Positions 8,024-16,599 of a DNA stretch of 64,000 nt are shown here, piece after piece (position 1 is the stretch's first letter; every line of letters begins with the position of its first letter). The position numbers and the translations under genes are program-made. The DNA comes from an uncultured Bartonella sp. (GTDB lineage Bacteria > Pseudomonadota > Alphaproteobacteria > Rhizobiales > Rhizobiaceae), in the NCBI GenBank assembly GCA_946478665.1, contig CAMLCZ010000003.1:62001-126000 (forward strand), given 5' to 3'. Under the pieces are notes generated by a model. That model saw only the letters and a list, made by a program, of their open reading frames with translations, was not told the DNA's origin and searched no databases.

Positions 8024-8944
8024 GTGAGTATTTATCTGCCAATTGCCGAAATGTCGCTGAACATACTGATTTTAATTGGTATGGGCGCGGCTGTTGGTTT
8101 CCTATCTGGTATGTTTGGTGTTGGTGGCGGGTTTTTAATTACCCCGCTTTTAATATTTTATAATGTTCCGCCTGCAATTGCTGTGGGTACTGGTGCAAAT
8201 CAGGTTATTGCTTCATCAGTGACGGGCGCATTATCCCACCTAAAACGGCGCACATTGGATATCAAACTTGGTATTTTCTTGGTTGTTGGTGGTCTGATCG
8301 GTTCATGTTTGGGGATAGAGCTGTTTTCTTTTTTAAGAAAAATGGGGCAGCTTGATCTAATCATTTCTCTATTATACGTTATTTTATTGGGCGGCGTTGG
8401 TAGCCTTATGGCGATAGAAAGTTGGCGTGCTATAGGGCGCACCCATGCAGGTAAACCAGCACTTGTGCGGCGCACTGGTCAACATAATTGGATTCATCGT
8501 CTCCCACTGAAAATGCGTTTTCGCGCCTCGATGATTTATGTAAGTGTGATACCGGTGCTTATTATCGGTCTTGTTATTGGCTTGCTCTCATCGGTTATGG
8601 GCGTTGGTGGTGGGTTTATTATGGTACCCGCGCTCATTTACCTTTTACGGGTACCAACAAATGTTGTGGTAGGAACGTCGCTCTTCCAGATCACTTTTGT
8701 AACCGCATTTACTACGGTTTTGCAGGCAATAACCAACCAATCAGTGGATATAGTCTTGGCTTTTCTTCTCATGGTTGGCGGTGTTATCGGCGCGCAATAT
8801 GGCACAAAAGCTGGCAGAAAGTTAAAGGCTGAACAGTTACGTATGCTTTTGGCAATATTGGTATTGCTTGTTTGTGCGCGTTTGGCATTCGAATTATTCA
8901 TTCGCCCTGATGATGTTTTCTCCTTAACCGTTATTGGTAGCTGA
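8024..8944 (+). CDS. TSUP-family (TauE/SafE) anion exporter
   Basis: A 306-residue inner-membrane protein of the TSUP/TauE/SafE family, which exports sulfite, sulfoacetate or related anions. Two internally repeated halves each carry the family glycine motif: GFLSGMFGVGGGFL in the first and GLLSSVMGVGGGFI in the second. About eight membrane helices are apparent. The GTG at 8024 is preferred, since AGGTG lies six bases upstream; an upstream in-frame TTG at 8006 lacks this. It is followed two bases later by the TIGR02186 gene, a standard pairing in alphaproteobacteria, so the two probably work together in sulfur-anion handling. Confidence 0.9.
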   Translation: MSIYLPIAEMSLNILILIGMGAAVGFLSGMFGVGGGFLITPLLIFYNVPPAIAVGTGANQVIASSVTGALSHLKRRTLDIKLGIFLVVGGLIGSCLGIELFSFLRKMGQLDLIISLLYVILLGGVGSLMAIESWRAIGRTHAGKPALVRRTGQHNWIHRLPLKMRFRASMIYVSVIPVLIIGLVIGLLSSVMGVGGGFIMVPALIYLLRVPTNVVVGTSLFQITFVTAFTTVLQAITNQSVDIVLAFLLMVGGVIGAQYGTKAGRKLKAEQLRMLLAILVLLVCARLAFELFIRPDDVFSLTVIGS

Positions 8945-8946
8945 CG

Positions 8947-9738
8947 ATGAAGAAAACAGGGTTTTTAATATCTTTTTTCCTGTATTTTTTTGCACTTGCT
9001 GCGTCATCTGCCGAAACTTGGGATAATGGGACACCGCATGAGAATATCCAGATAATCGTTACCTCTAGCTCGATAACCGTGGACACCAATTTTGCTGGTC
9101 GAGATCTTTACATCGCCGGTGTTTTAGAAAACGCCGATCCATATTTACGGCGTCAGGGACGTTACGACGTTATTGTTGTGATGGAAGGCCCTATCAAGCC
9201 AATGATTATGCGGGAGAAAAAACGCAAAGCAGGTGTATGGGTAAACGCGGAAGGCATGACATTTTCGAATGTTCCCCTATTTTATGCAATGGCAACAACA
9301 CGCCAAACACGTGACATCACCAACCCTTTGACTTATAAACGGTTAGGGTTAGGTTTGAATGATCTGCCATTACGTTCAGATTCAACCGATGCGGCGCAAG
9401 TTGACGAGTTCCGTAAACAACTTATTGAACTAAAGACAGCGCAACACCTTTACAGCGAAAATATTGGGGCGGTAACATTCGGGTCTGCTTCGCTTTTTAC
9501 CGCAAAGTTTCAATTGCCAACCAATGTGCCAGTTGGGCATCACACCGTCCATGCGTATCTGTTTCGGGATGGCGAATTTATAGAAACTGTTTCAACCCAA
9601 CTGGAAATAGCAAAAGCACATATCGCGCATACTATTTATACCGAAGCGCATATTCACAGCTTCTGGTATGGTGTTATTGCTGTTTTAGTGGCAATCGGAA
9701 CCGGTTTTTTAGGCAGGTTTATTTTCCGCCGTGATTAA
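8947..9738 (+). CDS. TIGR02186-family membrane-anchored periplasmic protein
   Basis: A 263-residue protein with an N-terminal signal peptide (hydrophobic run to about residue 20, AASSA) and one C-terminal membrane helix (about 238-258). The middle is a periplasmic beta-rich domain. It matches the conserved TIGR02186 family, which is usually encoded next to a TauE/SafE exporter; here the exporter gene ends two bases upstream. RDLYIAGVLENADP and GVWVNAEGM are in the conserved core. A role assisting the exporter is inferred from the pairing; no activity is known to me. Confidence 0.88.
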   Translation: MKKTGFLISFFLYFFALAASSAETWDNGTPHENIQIIVTSSSITVDTNFAGRDLYIAGVLENADPYLRRQGRYDVIVVMEGPIKPMIMREKKRKAGVWVNAEGMTFSNVPLFYAMATTRQTRDITNPLTYKRLGLGLNDLPLRSDSTDAAQVDEFRKQLIELKTAQHLYSENIGAVTFGSASLFTAKFQLPTNVPVGHHTVHAYLFRDGEFIETVSTQLEIAKAHIAHTIYTEAHIHSFWYGVIAVLVAIGTGFLGRFIFRRD

Positions 9739-9762
9739 CGCGGTGTTTGCAATCAAACCATG

Positions 9763-10881
9763 TTATTTTTTCTTAATATTGACTTTATACCCTTGCCATT
9801 GATAGCCAGTTCTTGAAAAGGCTGAAAACCACAAGATTGGTAGCAACAGGTCACGGGCTATTTGTGCAATAGCCTGTTTGAAAGAAAATGGCCAACCAAC
9901 AACAGATGTCACCAAAAATTCAGTTAGGTACCAAATGATGAAATAAAATAGCATCAAGGAATATGGTATCGTGTCAATATAACAAGCAAGTGCCAAACAT
10001 ATTGCTGGAAAAACGGCACCTGATAAAATTTCTAAATAGAAAAATGCCGGAAAAGAATCTCTTCTCAATTTTGCCCAACGTGCTTGCCGGCTCCAAACCG
10101 CTTTCCATGTCTTTTTTCCCAAGGGTTGAGCAAATGGCATAGCGGTCAAATGGACTTTTAATCCTTGTTGGCGAATGACTTTTGTTGCCGCGGCATCTTC
10201 TGCAAGTTCGCATGTCAATGCTTCAATTCCGCCAGCTCTGTTTAAAATATCCTGATACCAGAAAAGTGTTTTTCCTTGAGCAAACCCATTTCCGATTGAA
10301 TCGGACGTTAATTGCCAACGTGCCTGATAGGAATTAAGAAATGCAGCTTCCAAATGTGCATAAAAATTTTCAGGATCGGTTCCTAATGGTGGTGACGCAA
10401 CAAGGCCAGTATTTTTTGTCCAGCGTGCAAATATACGGGCAAGATATGTTTTGGGCATAAACACATTGCTATCTGTCATAACAACCCAAGGATATTTTGC
10501 TTTCTTCCAACCTTTGACCAGATTGTTAAGCTTTGGATTATCGCTAATCGGGTCATCACCGACAAGCAGCGTCGCTTCTATATGCGGATAACGCGCAATA
10601 AGCTCATTGATGAGTGGTATTGCAGGATCATCACGATCAGCAACACAAAAAATTATTTCGTAAACTGGGTGGTCAAGTTCGAAAGTAGAAGCCAATGTGC
10701 GTTCAAGGCCATATTCCAGTTTCGAAACAGGACGTAAAATTGTTACCTTTTGATCGCGCCCATCGCCAAATGAGCCTTTAGGTTTCCAATAGCTGCGTAG
10801 CAACACAACTAAAAAGCTAAAAAGATGAAGAATTAGGCATAATCCCACAAGTCCGAGTAAAAGGGTTGCAATAATTGTCAA
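9763..10881 (-). CDS. GT21-like glycosyltransferase (ceramide glucosyltransferase/HpnI type)
   Basis: A 372-residue membrane glycosyltransferase of the ceramide glucosyltransferase-like (GT21, HpnI) group. An N-terminal helix (1-25) is followed by a GT-A catalytic domain with VTILRPV near 47, the DSN motif (MTDSNVFMP) near 137, an ELAEDAA segment near 225 and the RQARW motif near 265. Two or three C-terminal helices follow. Relatives glycosylate ceramide, diacylglycerol or hopanoid lipids on the cytoplasmic face; the acceptor is unknown here. The start is TTG at 10881 with AAGG about eight bases upstream. It is convergent with the TSUP operon and stands alone. Confidence 0.85.
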   Translation of the reverse strand: MTIIATLLLGLVGLCLILHLFSFLVVLLRSYWKPKGSFGDGRDQKVTILRPVSKLEYGLERTLASTFELDHPVYEIIFCVADRDDPAIPLINELIARYPHIEATLLVGDDPISDNPKLNNLVKGWKKAKYPWVVMTDSNVFMPKTYLARIFARWTKNTGLVASPPLGTDPENFYAHLEAAFLNSYQARWQLTSDSIGNGFAQGKTLFWYQDILNRAGGIEALTCELAEDAAATKVIRQQGLKVHLTAMPFAQPLGKKTWKAVWSRQARWAKLRRDSFPAFFYLEILSGAVFPAICLALACYIDTIPYSLMLFYFIIWYLTEFLVTSVVGWPFSFKQAIAQIARDLLLPILWFSAFSRTGYQWQGYKVNIKKK

Positions 10882-10966
10882 TATTCAGACCTTCGCGATA
10901 GTGATAACAAGAGAGGGGAACAATAGCACAGCGAATATATGGTGCAATGAGACGATCGAATTATCG

Positions 10967-11668
10967 TTAAAAAAAAGCACCTTTATTAATAGGATAAATA
11001 CATTCATTGCCTAAAAGACACGCAACAAGTGCTGTCGGATCAAAAAGACTTTTAAAGGCTTTGTGTGAGAGTTCAAGTCCACCAGCATAAGCCCCAAAGG
11101 CTGGTAAAATCATTCTTTTTCGATCTGTTGCAAAACAAAACCGACGGATAGACATTCCACGTCTGACAATTCGTGCAGCTGGGTGCAAATGGCCAGCGAT
11201 TTCACCATTTGCATTATCTATGCGTGGTTCATGGCGAAACACCAATGATCCTATCTGGCATTCTTCAAGCCAAGAACCAGTGAGATGTGTTTGTTGGTCA
11301 TCATGATTGCCCGCTATCCAAATCATTTGGCGGTTGCGGATAATATCATCGATTAAAGCTCTGTTTTCATGCGAAAGACGTAATGCGGCATTGTTGTCAT
11401 GAAAACTATCACCTAAAGAAAGGATCGTTTGCGGCTCATATTTTTTTACAACACGATAAAGGCGACTTAAGGTGCGGACACTGTCATAGGGGGGGAGTAA
11501 TTGTCCCCGTCGGGCAAAAGACGACGATTTTTCAAGATGCAAATCTGAAACAACAAGTAAACGCTCATCAGGCCAATACAATGCACCGCTATAGTCGCAA
11601 ACAAGTTCAGCTCCATTAACAGCAATATGGAACTGCGCAACAGTTTTTCCTTTATGCAAATGTGCCAC
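10967..11668 (-). CDS. pdeM: Ligase-associated DNA damage response phosphoesterase PdeM
   Basis: A 233-residue calcineurin-type metallophosphoesterase. The metal-binding series is clear: SDLHLEKS near residue 40, GDSFHD near 85, GNHDDQ near 120 and AGHLHP near 160. This is the PdeM family, found with an Lhr-like helicase, an ATP-dependent ligase and a beta-lactamase-fold exonuclease in a bacterial DNA repair locus. The helicase gene ends five bases upstream, so the two are one operon. The ligase and exonuclease genes are not adjacent. The start is GTG at 11668 with AGGTC just upstream. Confidence 0.9.
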   Translation of the reverse strand: MAHLHKGKTVAQFHIAVNGAELVCDYSGALYWPDERLLVVSDLHLEKSSSFARRGQLLPPYDSVRTLSRLYRVVKKYEPQTILSLGDSFHDNNAALRLSHENRALIDDIIRNRQMIWIAGNHDDQQTHLTGSWLEECQIGSLVFRHEPRIDNANGEIAGHLHPAARIVRRGMSIRRFCFATDRKRMILPAFGAYAGGLELSHKAFKSLFDPTALVACLLGNECIYPINKGAFF

Positions 11669-11673
11669 GTGAC

Positions 11674-14163
11674 CTAATTTTCCAACATGGTGTGAATAAG
11701 TTCTTCTGCAGCTTCCGACAAAACCAGATCAGCTGCACTGCCGGGAATCATTTCCTTCCCTACCTCTAACATAACTGGTAGCGCAAGAGGCGACATTTTA
11801 TCAACAGCTTGATGGATAATATGGTTTTTTATCCGTGCCAACATATCGCCCAGCCTTTTTATATCCAATAGTCCACGGGCGGCGTCCTGTCGTGTGGCTT
11901 GTAATAAAATGTGGTCAGGTTCATGGGTGCGCAGAACATCAAATATAAGGTCTGTCGATACAGTTACTTGCCGTCCAGTTTTTTCTTTTCCTGGATGACG
12001 GCGTTCTATAAGACCGGCAATCATGGCACAATTTCGGAATGATCGTTTAAGAAGATAGCTTTCGTCCAACCATGCTTCGAGATCATCCCCCAGCATATCT
12101 TCATCAAATAATTGCCGTAAAGGTAAATGGCCTTTATGAATGGCTTCTCCCATATCGTTTAAAGCCCAAAGACCGATGGAATAATCGGTCGCAACAAACC
12201 CGATAGGGTGCATATTGGCGCGCTCAAGTCTTCGCGTTAACAACATTCCAAGTGTCTGATGCGCAAGCCTTCCTTCAAATGGATAGGCAACCAAAAAGGA
12301 ACGGTTTTTTTCATTGAATGTTTCGATCAACAATTCATTGGTTTTGGGTAAGCGTGAAAACCGTTTTTGTTGTTCAAGCCATTTTCTGACCTGTTGCGGT
12401 AATACATGCCATTGCTTGGGATCCGCCAAGATTTGGCGAACTTGTGAAGCAAGATATGTCGATAGAGGAAATCTGCCGCCCATATAACTGGGGACACGCG
12501 CTTCGGTTTTATTGGAAAGACTGACATAGCATTCGTTTTCTCGAATACCTTCAAAACATAAGATATGCCCACCAAAAATGAATGTATCGCCTTGTGTGAG
12601 ACTTTCCAGAAAATTTTCCTCAATACGTCCAAGCATTTTCCCGCCAATTGCACTTTTTGCGCGGCCGGATTTTATAAGCCGAACATTCAATTCTGCCGCT
12701 TCAATAATCGTTCCCATATTGAGGCGGTATTGCTGGGCAATGCGTGGATGGCTGATACGCCAAAGACCATCTTTGGTACGACGGATTTTGGCATATTGGT
12801 CATAGGCTCTGAGCGCATAACCACCGGTCGCAACAAATTCCAGTGTTCTATCGAAGATTTCGCGTGAAAGAGTAGAGTATGGTTCCGCACTCAAGATTTC
12901 TTGATAAAGCATGTCGGCATCAAATGGTGCAGCACAGGCCATACCCAAAATATGCTGGGCAAGAACGTCAATAGCTCCGTCCTGTAATGGTTGGCTATCC
13001 TGCGCCCCGATATAATTGGCATTAAGTGCCGCCTGACATTCCAGTACTTCAAAACAGTTTGCAGGAACCAGCACTGCCTGACTAGGCTCATCCATGCGGT
13101 GATTGGCGCGCCCAATTCGTTGCGCCAAACGACTTGCCCCTTTTGGTGCACCCACATGTATGACCAAATCGATATCACCCCAGTCAATACCCAAATCAAG
13201 TGTGGACGTTGCGACAACAGCACGCAATTTGTTACTTGCCATTGCTTCTTCTACACGGCGGCGTTGGCCTACGTCTAATGAACCATGATGCAGTGCAATA
13301 GGAAGATTCTCTTCGTTCAAGTGCCATAATTCTTGAAAAAGCATTTCTGCCTGAGACCGCGTATTCACAAAGATTAATGCAGTTTTAGCTTTTTGGATCA
13401 GTGCCAATATATCTTTAATGGCATAACGGGCAGAATGCCCTGCCCAAGGAATATTATCCGAGCTATGCAGAATTGTAATTTCTGGTTTTGCGCCACCTTC
13501 CACTGTTATCAATCCTGCCATCGGGCGTTGTTTGTTTTGGCTTACAAGCCAACGGCGCAACGAGTCTGGATCGGAAACTGTGGCAGATAGACCTATTGTT
13601 TTGAGATCTGGTCGTAATGTTCTGAGCCTACTCATAGCAAGGCTAAGAAGTTGTCCCCGTTTAGAGGTTACCAAAGCATGTAATTCATCAAAAATAACGG
13701 TATCAAGCATCTGAAAGATGGTTTCTGCCTCATGAGATGCGAGAATAAGCGAAAGTTGCTCTGGTGTTGTTAACAAAATATCGGGGGGATTAGTTTTTTG
13801 TCGTTGTCTTTTATATTGCGGAGTATCGCCGGTACGCGTTTCAATTTTTATGTTTAACCCCATCTCTTCAACAGGTGTTGTGAGATTACGATGGATGTCT
13901 TCGGTTAATGCTTTTAATGGAGAAATATAAAGAGTATGAAGGTTATGCGCCGTTTTTTTGTCATGAATGTCAATTAATGATGGTAAAAAACCGGCAAGTG
14001 TTTTACCCGCACCTGTCGGGGCTATAAGGAGTGTTGATTGTTGTGCCTGCGTGCGTTCTAACAATGCCAACTGATGGGGCCGTAAATGCCAGCCTTTTTT
14101 AGCAAACCAGTTTTTAAATTGGTTTGGTAAAAAGATGGTATCGGTTTTTGTTGTAAAAGACAT
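11674..14163 (-). CDS. Ligase-associated DNA damage response DEXH helicase (Lhr-like)
   Basis: An 829-residue superfamily 2 helicase of the bacterial Lhr/ligase-associated type. Motif I is APTGAGKT near residue 50, motif II is FDELHAL near 158, motif III is LSATVSD near 193, and motif VI is QRIGRANHR near 350. The long C-terminal half (winged-helix plus Lhr-specific regions) follows. It is expected to unwind 3'-tailed DNA or RNA-DNA duplexes during repair. It is the first gene of a two-gene unit with pdeM. The start is ATG at 14163, with a short divergent region before the GT25 gene. Confidence 0.92.
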   Translation of the reverse strand: MSFTTKTDTIFLPNQFKNWFAKKGWHLRPHQLALLERTQAQQSTLLIAPTGAGKTLAGFLPSLIDIHDKKTAHNLHTLYISPLKALTEDIHRNLTTPVEEMGLNIKIETRTGDTPQYKRQRQKTNPPDILLTTPEQLSLILASHEAETIFQMLDTVIFDELHALVTSKRGQLLSLAMSRLRTLRPDLKTIGLSATVSDPDSLRRWLVSQNKQRPMAGLITVEGGAKPEITILHSSDNIPWAGHSARYAIKDILALIQKAKTALIFVNTRSQAEMLFQELWHLNEENLPIALHHGSLDVGQRRRVEEAMASNKLRAVVATSTLDLGIDWGDIDLVIHVGAPKGASRLAQRIGRANHRMDEPSQAVLVPANCFEVLECQAALNANYIGAQDSQPLQDGAIDVLAQHILGMACAAPFDADMLYQEILSAEPYSTLSREIFDRTLEFVATGGYALRAYDQYAKIRRTKDGLWRISHPRIAQQYRLNMGTIIEAAELNVRLIKSGRAKSAIGGKMLGRIEENFLESLTQGDTFIFGGHILCFEGIRENECYVSLSNKTEARVPSYMGGRFPLSTYLASQVRQILADPKQWHVLPQQVRKWLEQQKRFSRLPKTNELLIETFNEKNRSFLVAYPFEGRLAHQTLGMLLTRRLERANMHPIGFVATDYSIGLWALNDMGEAIHKGHLPLRQLFDEDMLGDDLEAWLDESYLLKRSFRNCAMIAGLIERRHPGKEKTGRQVTVSTDLIFDVLRTHEPDHILLQATRQDAARGLLDIKRLGDMLARIKNHIIHQAVDKMSPLALPVMLEVGKEMIPGSAADLVLSEAAEELIHTMLEN

Positions 14164-14231
14164 TGATCGCTCGCTATAAAACCTATCTAATGAAGCTAAT
14201 GTAATTCGCCAAGTGAGCGGTGAGAACAGTT

Positions 14232-15017
14232 ATGAAATTATATGTGATCAACCTTGATCGTTCGCCAGAGCGATTGCAACGCTTGGACGGAATTTTTTCA
14301 TCTTTTAATTTGCAGTTTACCCGAATTCCAGCTGTTGATGGAAGAACACTGGATGACGCCTGCATTGCTAATCTCACCAAACAAAGGCTTTGGTATGAAC
14401 CGCTTACACGTGGTGAAATTGCGTGTTTTTTAAGCCATAAGCTGGCTTTACAATATATCGCATCAGGTGATGACAATTATGCCGCTATATTTGAAGATGA
14501 TGTTGAGCTTTCAACAGACGCAAAGAAATTTTTGTCAGATGATAGCTGGATTCCATATTCAGCCGAGATTGTAAAAATTGAAACACATGGCAAAAAGGTT
14601 TGGCTGGGAAAACCGGTGGCTTTGCAAGATGACTATTCGGTCGCCCCACTAAGAAGCCGGCATATTATGGCTGCTGCCTATATTATTTCAAAACCAGCAG
14701 CTAAAAAATTGGTAGATCTTATGGAACAGGCCACAGTGCCCTTTGACCATTTTATATTTAGCCCAAAATTCCATATTTTTGATAAATTTAGCATATGGCA
14801 AATTGATCCGGCTATTGTGAGACAAGCTAATCTCGCGAGCACTTTGGAAGATGAACGGTTTAAATTAAAGAGCAATAAAAAACAGAAACGCACATTTTTT
14901 CAAACATATTATCGAGAAATCAAGCGAATCGGTTCTCGGGCAAAAATCGGTATATGGGGTGGTTACATCAACCTCTTTACACGTGGAAAGTGGAAGCGCA
15001 TTAGATATAAAAAATAG
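14232..15017 (+). CDS. Glycosyltransferase family 25 (LPS-type)
   Basis: A 261-residue GT25 protein. The family landmarks are YVINLDRSPERLQRL at the N-terminus, the GEIACFLSHKLAL segment near residue 62, and the metal-binding AAIFEDDVELS near 86. GT25 enzymes transfer galactose or glucose during lipopolysaccharide/lipooligosaccharide core assembly in the cytoplasm. ATG 14232 is chosen because GGTGAG lies seven bases upstream; an in-frame GTG at 14220 is the alternative. The C-terminal tail is strongly basic (ending KRIRYKK), consistent with membrane association. It stands alone, divergent from the Lhr-like helicase. Confidence 0.88.
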   Translation: MKLYVINLDRSPERLQRLDGIFSSFNLQFTRIPAVDGRTLDDACIANLTKQRLWYEPLTRGEIACFLSHKLALQYIASGDDNYAAIFEDDVELSTDAKKFLSDDSWIPYSAEIVKIETHGKKVWLGKPVALQDDYSVAPLRSRHIMAAAYIISKPAAKKLVDLMEQATVPFDHFIFSPKFHIFDKFSIWQIDPAIVRQANLASTLEDERFKLKSNKKQKRTFFQTYYREIKRIGSRAKIGIWGGYINLFTRGKWKRIRYKK

Positions 15018-15121
15018 CTGCATTTATATTAATATAGAGAATGCAAACTTTATCATAGGCGCACAAAGTTAATGCACCTAAGTGGACTGTACTCAAAACT
15101 CTTTATAGGCGTAAAATTAGT

Positions 15122-15574
15122 TTAACGTTGGAATTCGATAGCCCAATAGATATAATTCGGCCGTTTTGCTGAAGTAGCTTTTGCTAAACCAAACCGATGA
15201 AAATTGGGATAAAGCATATTTTCACGATGTCCGGGAGAATTCATCCATACTTTATAGGCCGCAGCAATATCGGAACGTCCGGCACAAAGATTTTCACCGG
15301 CAACACCACGAATACCAAACCGCCGTAAACGGGTCACAAAATCATTGCCGAAACTTACCGTATGGGCAACTTTTCCAGCTTCTGCCATGCGATTTGCTTG
15401 ATCTTGCGCCATTTTTTCCAATTGACTATCAGGCTCAAGAGGACCACGCCCATTTTCAGCACGTAGAGCATTGAGCAATGTTGTTGCTTCATCAGCTGCC
15501 CAAGACAGATTTATATCAGCGGCACTTATCAATAAAGCGCCAGATGCTATGAAAAAACTTCTACGTGTGAGCAC
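15122..15574 (-). CDS. CAP/SCP-domain secreted protein with Tat-like signal
   Basis: A 150-residue protein with a twin-arginine-like leader (TRRSFF followed by a hydrophobic run and an AA-type cleavage region near residue 28) and one CAP (SCP/PR-1) domain. Domain markers are LLNALRAENGR, the first His in VAHTVSFG, GENLCAG, and the C-terminal SPGHRENML with its second His. Bacterial CAP proteins are secreted or periplasmic, with few known activities. GTG 15574 is preferred because AGGTGAT precedes it; an upstream TTG is less likely. It has no operon partner. Confidence 0.85.
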   Translation of the reverse strand: MLTRRSFFIASGALLISAADINLSWAADEATTLLNALRAENGRGPLEPDSQLEKMAQDQANRMAEAGKVAHTVSFGNDFVTRLRRFGIRGVAGENLCAGRSDIAAAYKVWMNSPGHRENMLYPNFHRFGLAKATSAKRPNYIYWAIEFQR

Positions 15575-15812
15575 GATATCACCTGATAACAATAGAGAAT
15601 TTTGCCAGTTTCAAAATTCTAGTTTTGCTTGCATTGTAATACAATATGCCAATTAGATAAGCTCTCAACAATGCACTGGAAATTGCGATATTGATATCCC
15701 TAAATCCTTCAATCGAAACGTATTAACTGAAACCTTAATAACATCACATTGCTTGCCGCTTATTGGATCTTGGCTTTCAGATATGCGCTTAACGCTACCA
15801 TAAAAGCTATTT

Positions 15813-16079
15813 TTAGCGGATCCAGCTTAGAATACGCATGATGATAAATACTGGAACAACGATTGCAGCACCAACCAATATAACATCAAATAGTTTTGAA
15901 AAAGCGGAAAAGCCCATCGACCATAGAGAGGTGAAAAAATTATATATTTTCCACACCACGTCCATCGGTGTCCACCCCAACATGGTCATGAAAACACCAA
16001 CGATGAGCGAAAAGACAACAAGCCTAACGATCACATGACCAGGCGTATCACCCAACAGCGAATTAACTGGTTTTGACAT
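15813..16079 (-). CDS. DUF6460-type small membrane protein
   Basis: An 88-residue protein with two hydrophobic segments (about 18-38 and 63-85). The N-terminal GDTPGHVIVRLVVFSLIVG matches what I recall of the Rhizobiales DUF6460 family. No function is known. The start is ATG with GGAAAAAA upstream. It is monocistronic, lying between the CAP gene and a 43-residue ORF on the same strand. Confidence 0.75.
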   Translation of the reverse strand: MSKPVNSLLGDTPGHVIVRLVVFSLIVGVFMTMLGWTPMDVVWKIYNFFTSLWSMGFSAFSKLFDVILVGAAIVVPVFIIMRILSWIR

Positions 16080-16288
16080 ATTTTTTTCCTAAACTCCAAA
16101 AGGACACTTTAAAGTAAGATAAAGATATTATTTATTCAATGGGAACAAAGTTTGGCGGCCGATAGGCGATATAAATAGTTTAAAGATGGAGAACGGGATT
16201 TTAAAAAAGATAAAACCAATTTTCTCCCCAATTTATCTTAAAAAGAAACATACCGCATAAGATAAAACCAGTTATGATGCGTTTCAGA

Positions 16289-16420
16289 TTATTTTTTATG
16301 TGATTTTATACCCTTTTTCTGTTTCTCAACTTCCTCTTGCAATTTTCCGCCTTTTAAAACAGGGGTAACTTTTTTGGCTGTCGCAGAAACACGCTCGTGG
16401 TTAACTGGCATCTTATCCAT
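16289..16420 (-). CDS. Small basic protein, 43 residues
   Basis: An ATG at 16420 preceded by GGAGAAT gives a 43-residue frame ending in TAA at 16289. The product begins MDKMPVNHERVSATAKK and ends KQKKGIKSHKK. It is highly charged, with many Lys and no hydrophobic segment, so a soluble nucleic-acid- or protein-binding role is possible but unproven. I do not recognise a family. Support comes from the strong ribosome-binding site, its position in an otherwise empty interval and the clean charged composition. Confidence 0.55.
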   Translation of the reverse strand: MDKMPVNHERVSATAKKVTPVLKGGKLQEEVEKQKKGIKSHKK

Positions 16421-16599
16421 TTTATTCTCCTTCATTTATTGAAACAAAACATTGTATTCGCTAGATAGTTCCATAAAATATCGTGTAAAAAGTTTTGCTA
16501 TGTTCCAGAAAAACGCGCATAGATAAGGCTGCAACATCAAGGTGTCTGTCGTAATAAAGGACGGAACTTAAGCCGCAATAAAGGACAGAATAATTTGCT

